Below, piece after piece: positions 16,121 to 21,460 of a DNA stretch of 21,460 nucleotides; the first letter of the stretch is position 1, and every line of letters begins with the position of its first letter. This stretch comes from Caryophanales bacterium. Lineage in GTDB: Bacteria > Bacillota > Bacilli > Exiguobacteriales > Exiguobacteriaceae. A program made the position numbers and the translations under genes. The stretch lies in assembly GCA_902362975.1 (NCBI GenBank), contig CABIYO010000043.1, positions 1 through 21,460 on the forward strand, read 5' to 3'. The notes under the pieces are model-generated. The model saw nothing but the letters and a program-made list of their open reading frames with translations. It had not been told where the DNA came from and ran no database searches.

Positions 16121-16327
16121 ATGAATAGATTATTTGGTTGGTGGCTTCGTATCCCGCGACAGGTCCGAGTGACTGCATTGACGCTTGTCACGCTCGCGAT
16201 ACTCGGCTATATGGTGTTCCTCGGGGTCCGGAGCATGCTCGATGACCCAAATGTCGATACGCTATGGCTCAGTGTCATCGGTGCCGCACTTTTGACGTTC
16301 ATCGTCTATCGGGCAACAAAAAAGTGA
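16121..16327 (+). CDS. Small membrane protein (68 aa)
   Basis: A 68-residue protein with two predicted membrane helices (ALTLVTLAILGYMVFLGV and SVIGAALLTFIVYRA), a basic N-terminus (RLFGWWLRIPRQVR) and a Lys-rich tail. No known family is recognised. GAGGAGG lies about 11 bases upstream of the ATG, and a TATACT box at 16094-16099 may belong to its own promoter. The stop codon sits inside the stem of the following terminator. Likely a real gene, function unknown. Confidence 0.75.
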   Translation: MNRLFGWWLRIPRQVRVTALTLVTLAILGYMVFLGVRSMLDDPNVDTLWLSVIGAALLTFIVYRATKK

Positions 16328-16353
16328 TCGACGCGTTCGTCGATCACTGTCTT
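16318..16353. terminator. Bidirectional terminator overlapping a stop codon
   Basis: A perfect 11-bp stem, AGTGATCGACG (16323-16333) and CGTCGATCACT (16338-16348), with a 4-base loop CGTT. An A-run precedes it and a T-rich run follows. It ends both the 68-aa gene and the convergent M23 hydrolase gene. The TGA stop at 16325-16327 lies in its left arm. Confidence 0.9.
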
Positions 16354-16358
16354 TGTGT

Positions 16359-17666
16359 TTAGAAGAATGATGCTGGGTTAACTGTGCTTCCCGCGCTCGA
16401 TGAAGAGTACGAATAGCCGCCACGGTGAATCTCGAAGTGAAGGTGTGAACCTGTCGAGTTCCCTGTGCTACCCATGCCGCCAAGGTTTTGTCCTTGTGAC
16501 ACGCGTTGACCCGCAGAAACGGATACCGAGCTCATGTGAGCGTATACTGTCGTCCATACTTGCCCGTTGATCACGTGTGCAATCATGACATGGTTTCCGT
16601 ATGCGCCACCCCAACCTGCACGGAGGACCGTACCTGTTTGTGCTGCATAGATCGGTGTACCGACTGGACCTGCGATATCAAGACCGTTGTGGAACGAGTA
16701 GCCGTTCGCACCGCTTGCTGGACCCCATCCTTGTGAGAGGCGACCGCTTGCTGGACGTTGGAACATGCCACCGCTTGCTGGTGCAGACGCTACCGGTGCT
16801 GTTGAAGCACTTGAACCGCTGTTCGAGCTTGAACCTTGTTGTTTTTTCGCTGCCGCAGCAGCTGCCGCTGCAGCTGCCGCTGCACGACGTGCTTCTTCTT
16901 CAGCACGACGTTGCGCTTCGATTTCTGCTTGAATCGCTTGTTCTTGAGCTTTGAGCGTATCTTCCATCTCTTGAAGGCTCATGAGTTTTGATTCGAACTT
17001 CACTTTTTCAGCTTTAAGTTTCTTGATTTTCGCAGCACGCTCTTTCATTTTTTGATCGAGCTCTTTCTGACGTTTTTCAAGCTCCTCTTTTTGCTTCACG
17101 AGTGAGTCGCGCTCTGCTTTCAAATCAGCTTGCGCTTTCGCGAGTTTTTCTTTCGTTGCTTCGTATTCTTCGAAGATCTGTTGGTCGTTCTCTTGGATCG
17201 TACCAGCTGTGATCATGCGTGTGATCAAATCACCGAAGTCTTTAGAACCGAAGATGAACTCAGCCCAGTTGACTGACGAGCCACCATTCTTTTGCATCGT
17301 CGCCATACGATCTTTCATAAGATCTTCTTGGGCTTTCATTTTCGCTTCGTACTTTTTAATTTGTGCTTGAAGCTTTTTAATCTTTTCTTCAGTTGCACGA
17401 ATCTCAGCTTTTTTCTGAGCGACATCGTTGATGACGTCTTGGAGTTCAGCATCTAACTTGTTGATCTCTTGCTGCTCTTTGCTGATGGCTTGCTCACGTG
17501 ATTGAATCGAAGAGTTTGCTTTCGACTGTTCACTGCTATTCTTTTGTCGTTGTTCTTGTACTTTCTTCTGCTTCTCTGTAAGTGAGGCTGCATAAGTCGG
17601 TGACGTTCCGCCGATCAAGAGTGCGCCTAGAGTGACTGTAGCTGCAAATTTCTTCAAGTTACCCAC
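16359..17666 (-). CDS. Secreted coiled-coil M23 peptidoglycan hydrolase
   Basis: A 435-residue cell-wall endopeptidase combining an EnvC/CwlO-type coiled coil with a LytM (M23) domain. The signal peptide at the N-terminus ends TYAA (about residue 27). A long coiled coil (about 30-255) follows, then a 12-residue Ala run with a Gly/Ser linker, then the M23 domain. Candidate Zn ligands are His326, Asp330 and His410 (HNGLD and HLHFE), with His377 (YAHM) and His408 as catalytic partners. The coiled coil would control access to the active site or bind FtsEX-like partners, by analogy with CwlO and EnvC. The start is GTG 17664-17666 with GGAGGG upstream. WalR-like half-sites lie upstream. Enzyme specificity is not readable here. 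Confidence 0.92.
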   Translation of the reverse strand: MGNLKKFAATVTLGALLIGGTSPTYAASLTEKQKKVQEQRQKNSSEQSKANSSIQSREQAISKEQQEINKLDAELQDVINDVAQKKAEIRATEEKIKKLQAQIKKYEAKMKAQEDLMKDRMATMQKNGGSSVNWAEFIFGSKDFGDLITRMITAGTIQENDQQIFEEYEATKEKLAKAQADLKAERDSLVKQKEELEKRQKELDQKMKERAAKIKKLKAEKVKFESKLMSLQEMEDTLKAQEQAIQAEIEAQRRAEEEARRAAAAAAAAAAAAKKQQGSSSNSGSSASTAPVASAPASGGMFQRPASGRLSQGWGPASGANGYSFHNGLDIAGPVGTPIYAAQTGTVLRAGWGGAYGNHVMIAHVINGQVWTTVYAHMSSVSVSAGQRVSQGQNLGGMGSTGNSTGSHLHFEIHRGGYSYSSSSAGSTVNPASFF

Positions 17667-17764
17667 TGTGCTTCCCTCCGCTGATTCCCGTGTAGTTTTT
17701 ATCTATAGTCATGCAGTAATTTTTTAATAAGATAAGTCGCGACATTTCGTTCGCTCTGTGACTC

Positions 17765-17819
17765 ATTATAGCAATCCAAACCAAAAGTTATTTTACACTT
17801 ATATTTCATTCGTATGACA
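17765..17819 (-). promoter_or_regulatory. Promoter with WalR-like half-sites
   Basis: On the minus strand a TATAAT box (17765-17770) has no good -35. Upstream, three hexamers are spaced by exactly 5 bases: TGTCAT (17814-17819), TGAAAT (17803-17808) and TGTAAA (17792-17797). The known WalR box is TGTWAH-N5-TGTWAH; one half-site fits fully and the other two have one mismatch each. A weak -35 next to such sites would suit activated transcription, as for B. subtilis cwlO. Confidence 0.45.
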
Positions 17820-17902
17820 TTGACCTAATTTAGGTTTTATCCTTTAAAAAACGTGGGTATAGACAACATTTTGTTTGATTCGTTGTCACAAAATAGTTTG
17901 AA

Positions 17903-17934
17903 AAAGAAAAAAAGCACTTAAAGAAAGCGCTTTT
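17903..17934 (-). terminator. Terminator after the VanZ-like gene
   Basis: Read on the minus strand, AAAAGCGCTT (complement 17925-17934) pairs with AAGTGCTTTT (17910-17919) with one mismatch, followed by TTTTTTTC. It separates the VanZ-like gene from the M23 promoter region. Confidence 0.7.
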
Positions 17935-17962
17935 CACATAGTAACCCATTCATTTTTTTTGA

Positions 17963-18481
17963 CTACCTTAAGGCTACATAACCGGCCCGTTTTCCTTTTT
18001 TCCGTTTCGAACGAAGGAATAACACCCCACCAAATAAGATGACACCTGCGGCAGCGCCTGTACTATCCAAAAGGACATCTTCTAACAGCGCGGTCCGTTC
18101 AGGAGTCAAACTCTGATGATACTCATCAAAAATCGCCACCGTGTTCGCGAGTGCCCAAGAGAAGAGTAAATTCAGCCCCACATAAAGATTCGTTCGCGAG
18201 ATGGCCTTCACGAATAATGCACCGAGAACGAAGAACGTGACGACATGTGCCGTCTTCCGCATAAAGAACTCAATCAATCCTGTCGTCCCCAACGTATCAA
18301 GCGAGATTTCCTTTCCTGCGTAGTCGAACTGTACGTTTGCGAGCGTCGGTTCGATCCAGCTCCAATTGAATCGCTCGAGTGGCGAAACGATGGACTGGTC
18401 CGAGTAAGGCGTCGCACTTGATAAGAAGAGTCCGATTAAAATAAGCGCAATCCAGATAAATTCATTTTTTAAAAATCGCAT
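17963..18481 (-). CDS. VanZ-like family membrane protein
   Basis: A 172-residue VanZ-like protein. It has an N-terminal helix (IWIALILIGLFLSSATPYSDQS), a conserved RKTAHVVTFFVLGALFV segment, and the family signature DEYHQSLTPERTALLEDVLLDSTGAAAG before a last helix and a basic tail (RSKRKKGKR). VanZ contributes low-level teicoplanin resistance in Enterococcus; most chromosomal homologues have unknown envelope-related roles. The ATG at 18481 precedes the first helix. Transcribed alone and ended by its own terminator. Confidence 0.87.
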   Translation of the reverse strand: MRFLKNEFIWIALILIGLFLSSATPYSDQSIVSPLERFNWSWIEPTLANVQFDYAGKEISLDTLGTTGLIEFFMRKTAHVVTFFVLGALFVKAISRTNLYVGLNLLFSWALANTVAIFDEYHQSLTPERTALLEDVLLDSTGAAAGVILFGGVLFLRSKRKKGKRAGYVALR

Positions 18482-18614
18482 AACACCGTTCCTTTCTACA
18501 ACGTTTTTTCATTATACGGATTCTTTCTGCGAAAAGATGTAACAGCGACATCATGATTTCATAACAATTTGATTGCACGCAACGCATTCAAGTTCGAGTC
18601 TGTCCCCTTCCCTT

Positions 18615-18622
18615 GGTATACT
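18615..18622 (+). promoter_or_regulatory. Extended -10 element of the gpx promoter
   Basis: TGG-TATACT (the TGn extended -10 with the hexamer at 18617-18622) lies about 25 bases upstream of the gpx start. No good -35 is visible, which an extended -10 can tolerate. Confidence 0.45.
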
Positions 18623-18647
18623 ACAGAAAAAGAGGGGGGGAATCACC

Positions 18648-19121
18648 ATGATTTATGATTTTGAAGCAGTAGACATGAAAGGACAATTACAACCGTTGGC
18701 TACATATAAAGGCGACGTCTTACTTATCGTCAACACGGCGAGCAAATGTGGGTTCACGCCACAGCTCGAAGGTCTCGAGTCACTTTACAGCACATATAAG
18801 GGACAGGGTCTACAAATTTTAGGCTTCCCGTGCAACCAGTTCGGTCATCAAGACCCGGGCTCCAATGAAGAAATTCAAGAGTTCTGTCAACTGAATTACG
18901 GGGTCTCGTTCCCGATGTTCGCGAAAGTCGACGTGAACGGAAAAGACGCTCATCCGCTCTTCACCTATCTCTCAAAAGAAGCACCTGGACTTCTCGGGTC
19001 GAGGGCGATCAAATGGAACTTCACGAAGTTTTTAGTCGACCGCGACGGACACGTCATCGAACGCTTCTCGCCCCAGACGACACCTGCCGAGATTGAGGAT
19101 GCGGTCAAAAAACTGATTTAA
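18648..19121 (+). CDS. Glutathione peroxidase-family thiol peroxidase
   Basis: A cysteine-type GPx homologue of 157 residues (BsaA/YqhM class in Bacillota) that reduces peroxides, using thioredoxin rather than glutathione in most such bacteria. Catalytic residues visible are Cys34 in [11 protein letters not shown], Gln68 in FGHQDP and Trp123-Asn124 in KWNFTKF. Cys80 in [11 protein letters not shown] is the probable resolving cysteine. The start at 18648 follows AGAGGGGGG; an upstream in-frame ATG at 18573 would run through the promoter. It is monocistronic and ends at a terminator shared with the convergent CAP gene. Confidence 0.93.
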   Translation: MIYDFEAVDMKGQLQPLATYKGDVLLIVNTASKCGFTPQLEGLESLYSTYKGQGLQILGFPCNQFGHQDPGSNEEIQEFCQLNYGVSFPMFAKVDVNGKDAHPLFTYLSKEAPGLLGSRAIKWNFTKFLVDRDGHVIERFSPQTTPAEIEDAVKKLI

Positions 19122-19126
19122 TACCA

Positions 19127-19156
19127 AAAAGGATGGCTCCAAAGAGTCGTCCTTTT
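19127..19156. terminator. Bidirectional terminator between gpx and the CAP gene
   Basis: The stem AAAGGATGGCT (19128-19138) pairs with AGTCGTCCTTT (19145-19155) using G-T pairs at two positions, with A-runs on the left and T-runs on the right. It serves both convergent genes. Confidence 0.8.
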
Positions 19157-20069
19157 ATTGTGGTGTGATGAAATTGATCGTGTAAAACGGACTATCGTCG
19201 TCGTTGTAAGCGAGCCCGACGGAAGCGTGGGTGAATCGTGGCTGCATGATGTTCTCACGATGCCCTTTCGAGTTCATGAGTCCCCAATGCGCATGGAACA
19301 CGCTCATCTGTCCCATCGCCAAGTTTTCGCCGGCCATCGAATACGAAAGTCCCGCTTCGTCCATTCGATTGAACGGGTCTTGTCCTTCTGGGTCCGTATG
19401 GCTGAAGAAGTCGTTTTCCGCCATGTTCTGACTATGCGCCCGAACAACCGGATAGAGTGGTTCATAGTCGGCTAAAGCGTTCAATTCAAACTTTTCACGG
19501 TCCCAATTCATGAGGATGCGCATCAACTGCTCATTGGCGACCGTTCCCTCTTTCGACAAATCACCATAATACCCCTCACTCGCCTCTTCGACACGGCGGT
19601 CGACCGACAAGATTCCTTTCAAGAGGTCATCATCATGCTGGTCAAAAAAGAAAGTGACATACTGTCCATCGATTGCAAAAACGGAAAACGATGGATCGTC
19701 TGGAATCAAGTATCGATTCAATCCTTTATGATACGAAGTCACTGCCTCGAAGCCGATGTCCTCGACTTGATCACGGGTCGTTTCATTCAGTACAAGACCA
19801 CGATACGTGCTACCTGTCTCGAACTGATAGAATCCTTTTTTCGCACCGTCCTCATCAATCAATTCAAGTCCGCGGTCACCGCCACGTTCGACCAAATACC
19901 AGTCATGCCCGGCATACTGACTGGCGAACTTTGGCGCATCTGTCGCTCGTTCGGTCGCCACCTCAGACTCCACTTGAATGCTCGTCGGGGCAGATACGTT
20001 CGGCATCTCATATTGCCAAACCATATAAAGTCCAATCCCCATCAAAAGGATGATCAATTTTCGAAACAT
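19155..20069 (-). CDS. CAP/SCP-domain protein (YlbC-like)
   Basis: A 304-residue exported or membrane-anchored protein. A hydrophobic N-terminus (LIILLMGIGLYMVW) acts as signal or anchor. A CAP-associated N-terminal domain (about 50-175) with LVERGGDRG and GFYQFETGSTYRGL precedes a C-terminal CAP (cysteine-rich secretory/SCP) domain. That domain shows HSQNMAENDFFSHTDPEGQDPFNRM, AGENLA and LMNSKGHRENIM, the usual His/Glu cavity residues. The architecture matches B. subtilis YlbC, whose function is not established. The start follows AAGGAGGAG. The gene begins 13 bases after the ohrR stop, so it may share the ohrR transcript. Confidence 0.85.
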   Translation of the reverse strand: MFRKLIILLMGIGLYMVWQYEMPNVSAPTSIQVESEVATERATDAPKFASQYAGHDWYLVERGGDRGLELIDEDGAKKGFYQFETGSTYRGLVLNETTRDQVEDIGFEAVTSYHKGLNRYLIPDDPSFSVFAIDGQYVTFFFDQHDDDLLKGILSVDRRVEEASEGYYGDLSKEGTVANEQLMRILMNWDREKFELNALADYEPLYPVVRAHSQNMAENDFFSHTDPEGQDPFNRMDEAGLSYSMAGENLAMGQMSVFHAHWGLMNSKGHRENIMQPRFTHASVGLAYNDDDSPFYTINFITPQ

Positions 20070-20082
20070 GGCTCCTCCTTCC

Positions 20083-20535
20083 TTACTGCTCGCGCTGACG
20101 CTCCCCGAAATCGTGTAGCCTCATTTTGATATCGGTGAGCATCTCCATGTATGCGATATACGTCGCTTCATCTATATTCAGCATACCACTTACTTGTAAC
20201 GGCACATCCGCCGCCTGCTCACGCAACGCGCTACCGCTCTCGGTCAAACGAACGACGATTTTTCGTTCGTCGTCGGTCGCACGACTCTTCTCCACATAGC
20301 CGATTTGGATGAGCCGTTTGACAAGCGGCGACAACGTCCCAGAGTCGAGCGTCAACCGCGACCCGAGTTGCCGCAAATCGATCCCATCCTCTTCCCATAA
20401 GACAAGCATCACGAGATATTGACTATACGTCAGGTTTAGCGGTGCTAAAATTGGGCGATATAACCGGGTAAGCTCTTTTGAGGCGGTATACAACTGAAAA
20501 CAGATTTGATGTTCTAACTTTAATGATTGGTCCAT
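20083..20535 (-). CDS. Organic hydroperoxide sensor OhrR (MarR family)
   Basis: A 150-residue MarR-family repressor that senses organic peroxides and represses ohr. The reactive Cys12 sits in EHQICFQLYTASKEL, matching the OhrR sensing cysteine; no second conserved cysteine is visible, so it appears to be the one-Cys type. The winged helix includes LRQLGSRLTLDSGTLSPLVKRL and the wing RATDDERKIVVRLT. The start at 20535 is preceded by ACGGAGGATT; a longer frame from 20574 is unlikely. It is divergent from ohr, with the operator in between. Confidence 0.93.
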   Translation of the reverse strand: MDQSLKLEHQICFQLYTASKELTRLYRPILAPLNLTYSQYLVMLVLWEEDGIDLRQLGSRLTLDSGTLSPLVKRLIQIGYVEKSRATDDERKIVVRLTESGSALREQAADVPLQVSGMLNIDEATYIAYMEMLTDIKMRLHDFGERQREQ

Positions 20536-20574
20536 ACGTAATCCTCCGTACTCTTCTTTAGCCAAGCATATCAC

Positions 20575-20627
20575 TTGCGAAACTTTTTGACTGCTCTATA
20601 ATTTGAATTGTGCACAACTTAATTGTT
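20575..20627 (+). promoter_or_regulatory. ohr promoter with OhrR operator
   Basis: TTGCGA (20575-20580) and TATAAT (20597-20602) are spaced by 16 bases. Just downstream of the -10 lies a 10-bp palindrome, TTGTGCACAA (20608-20617). AATTGT is present at 20606-20611 and 20621-20626, with ACAACT between them, which resembles the AATTGT/ACAATT repeats known for OhrR boxes. Repressor bound there would block transcription start. Confidence 0.65.
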
Positions 20628-20652
20628 AAAAACGAAATGGAGGAATTCAATT

Positions 20653-21066
20653 ATGAAATCACTATTCACAGCATCAGCAACAGCGATCGGTGGCCGTGAA
20701 GGTCACGTGAAATCAACTGACGGCGTCATCGACATGAACGTCTCGATGCCTGGCGCGAAACACGTCGACGGTGCGACAAACCCAGAACAACTTTTCGCAG
20801 CTGGCTATGCGGCTTGCTTCGGTAGTGCCCTCAACCTCATCATCGGAAAAGAGCGTGTGAAGACAGAAGGTTCAAGCGTCACAGCTCACGTCACATTAAA
20901 CCAAAACGATGAAGGGTTCTTCATTTCAGTTGAACTTGAAGTCGAAATCAAAGGTGTCGACCAATCAACAGCAGAGCGCCTTGTCGAAGAAGCACACCAA
21001 GTGTGTCCATATTCAAAAGCAACGCGCGGCAATGTCGACGTCAAATTGACAGCGAAAGCAGCATAA
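20653..21066 (+). CDS. Organic hydroperoxide resistance protein (Ohr)
   Basis: An OsmC/Ohr-family thiol peroxidase of 137 residues that reduces organic hydroperoxides, using lipoylated partners in known cases. Catalytic cysteines are Cys55 in YAACFGSAL and Cys118 in HQVCPYSKAT, with Arg15 (GGREGH) and Glu46 (NPEQLF) as the expected active-site partners. The start at 20653 follows AATGGAGGAATT; a longer frame from 20623 includes the operator region. Under OhrR control by position. Hairpin repeat copy 2 follows and probably ends the transcript. Confidence 0.95.
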   Translation: MKSLFTASATAIGGREGHVKSTDGVIDMNVSMPGAKHVDGATNPEQLFAAGYAACFGSALNLIIGKERVKTEGSSVTAHVTLNQNDEGFFISVELEVEIKGVDQSTAERLVEEAHQVCPYSKATRGNVDVKLTAKAA

Positions 21067-21072
21067 TCTTCC

Positions 21073-21160
21073 AGAGGCTGGGACATAACCCAGTAGATTC
21101 ATAAGAAAGAGGCCCCCGTGAGCGAACAAGTCACTCACGAGGGCCTCTTGTCAATTTTAT
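21073..21160. repeat. Dispersed hairpin repeat, copy 2
   Basis: Inverted copy of the repeat at 1-88, beginning with AGAGGCTGGGACATAACC and containing the hairpin at 21107-21149 with loop ACAAG at 21126-21130. The stem carries one C-A mismatch (21123/21133). Directly downstream of ohr, it likely works as its terminator. Confidence 0.8.
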
Positions 21161-21190
21161 GGGTTCATGCACGCATTTGGGACTAAACAG

Positions 21191-21250
21191 ATAGGGGCGA
21201 CCTCTGATAAAGTTAAAGTGTCCAAACCATAACTTTGGAGGTGCCCCTAT
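21191..21250 (+). promoter_or_regulatory. RBS-sequestering hairpin of the transposase gene
   Basis: ATAGGGGC (21191-21198) pairs with GCCCCTAT (21243-21250). After one bulged G, ACCTCT (21200-21205) pairs with GGAGGT (21237-21242). An inner AAGTTA (21210-21215) pairs with TAACTT (21230-21235). The Shine-Dalgarno sequence and two bases of the start codon lie in the stem. A transcript entering from outside would therefore fold so as to hide the ribosome binding site. Confidence 0.65.
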
Positions 21251-21460
21251 GTACAAAGAGTATACCATGAACCAATTGGTTTTGCCCCTAGATTTAGAAG
21301 TCCGGCTTCAGGAAAACGATATCGCCTTCGCCGTCCATGACCTCGTCGAACAAATTCCGGACGAGGCCTTCGAACCGTTCTGGCGAACGACGGGATGCCC
21401 GGCCTACCATCCACGCATGATGATGAAAATCGTCCTCTGCGCCTACACACAGTCCGCGTT
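21249..21460 (+). CDS. IS1182-like transposase, N-terminal fragment
   Basis: The first 70 codons of a transposase, open to the end of the window. The product begins MYKEYTMNQLVLPLDLEV and shows the DUF772-type N-terminal domain (HDLVEQIPDEAFEPFW, AYHPRMMMKIVLCAYTQS), which occurs in IS1182-family and related IS5-like transposases. The HPRMMMK segment is the usual marker. The DDE catalytic domain would lie beyond the window. GGAGG lies 8 bases upstream of the ATG, but within a hairpin. Whether the gene is intact cannot be seen here. Confidence 0.8.
   Translation, partial: MYKEYTMNQLVLPLDLEVRLQENDIAFAVHDLVEQIPDEAFEPFWRTTGCPAYHPRMMMKIVLCAYTQSA

Larger units (their letters stand above)
21180..21460 (+). 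mobile_element. IS1182-like insertion sequence, left end (partial)
   Basis: Left part of an IS element, defined by the transposase that starts at 21249 and runs off the window. The exact left boundary is not fixed: no partner inverted repeat is in view. It lies just after repeat copy 2. Confidence 0.6.

Noticed and set aside
21247..21450. Minus-strand open frame opposite the IS1182-like transposase
   Set aside because: The plus-strand frame has transposase motifs and a ribosome binding site, while the minus-strand product is Arg-rich and featureless.
1..21460. CRISPR arrays, tRNA or rRNA genes
   Set aside because: No direct-repeat/spacer pattern, cloverleaf or rRNA-like sequence was recognised by eye on either strand.

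Overview
The window looks like a moderate-GC Bacillota chromosome, most likely Exiguobacterium or a close Bacillales relative. The basis is the order zapA-cvpA-polX-mutS2-DUF350 (as in the Bacillus subtilis yshA-yshE cluster), strong AGGAGG-type ribosome binding sites, an ohrR/ohr pair, and a VanZ-like and a CwlO-like envelope protein. The genus is an inference, because no rRNA or species marker is present.

Layout. (1) 1-88: a dispersed hairpin repeat whose inverted copy lies at 21073-21160. (2) 173-6542: a mobile, partly decayed accessory region. A serine resolvase has lost its C-terminus to a complete IS21-family element (688-3350; istA, istB, matching TGATTACGGCCA tips, three 22-bp-phased terminal repeats at each end). 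The other side of that element carries a 5'-truncated, AT-rich dptH-like HerA/FtsK-fold ATPase, then a small pseudogene with stops and frameshifts. No target duplication flanks the IS, so it probably marks a deletion or rearrangement that removed the rest of a phosphorothioation-type restriction island. (3) 6586-8158 (minus): three adjacent genes for an EcsC-like protein and two unknowns. (4) 8322-13734 (minus): the zapA-cvpA-polX-mutS2-DUF350 cluster, ending with a 28-codon membrane microprotein and a terminator. (5) 13952-16327 (plus): a DAACS-type symporter, a GNAT acetyltransferase and a small membrane protein. (6) 16359-18481 (minus): a secreted coiled-coil/M23 peptidoglycan hydrolase with a WalR-like promoter region, and a VanZ-like protein. 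(7) 18648-19121 (plus): a glutathione-peroxidase-family thiol peroxidase. (8) 19155-20535 (minus): a CAP/SCP-domain protein after ohrR, divergent from ohr (20653-21066), with a palindromic operator between them. (9) 21170-21460: the start of an IS1182-like element whose transposase ribosome binding site lies inside a long hairpin.

How the genes work together: the core genes cover cell division and DNA maintenance (ZapA, PolX, MutS2), envelope remodelling (M23 hydrolase, VanZ-like, CvpA) and peroxide defence (Gpx, OhrR/Ohr). The accessory block at the left is a wreck of a defence island with transposon debris. I saw no complete new multi-gene system. The most informative signals are the IS21 scar, the remnant dptH, the repaired pseudogene reading, the inverted hairpin repeats with a flipped loop, the RBS-sequestering hairpin of the IS1182 transposase, and the phased WalR-like half-sites.
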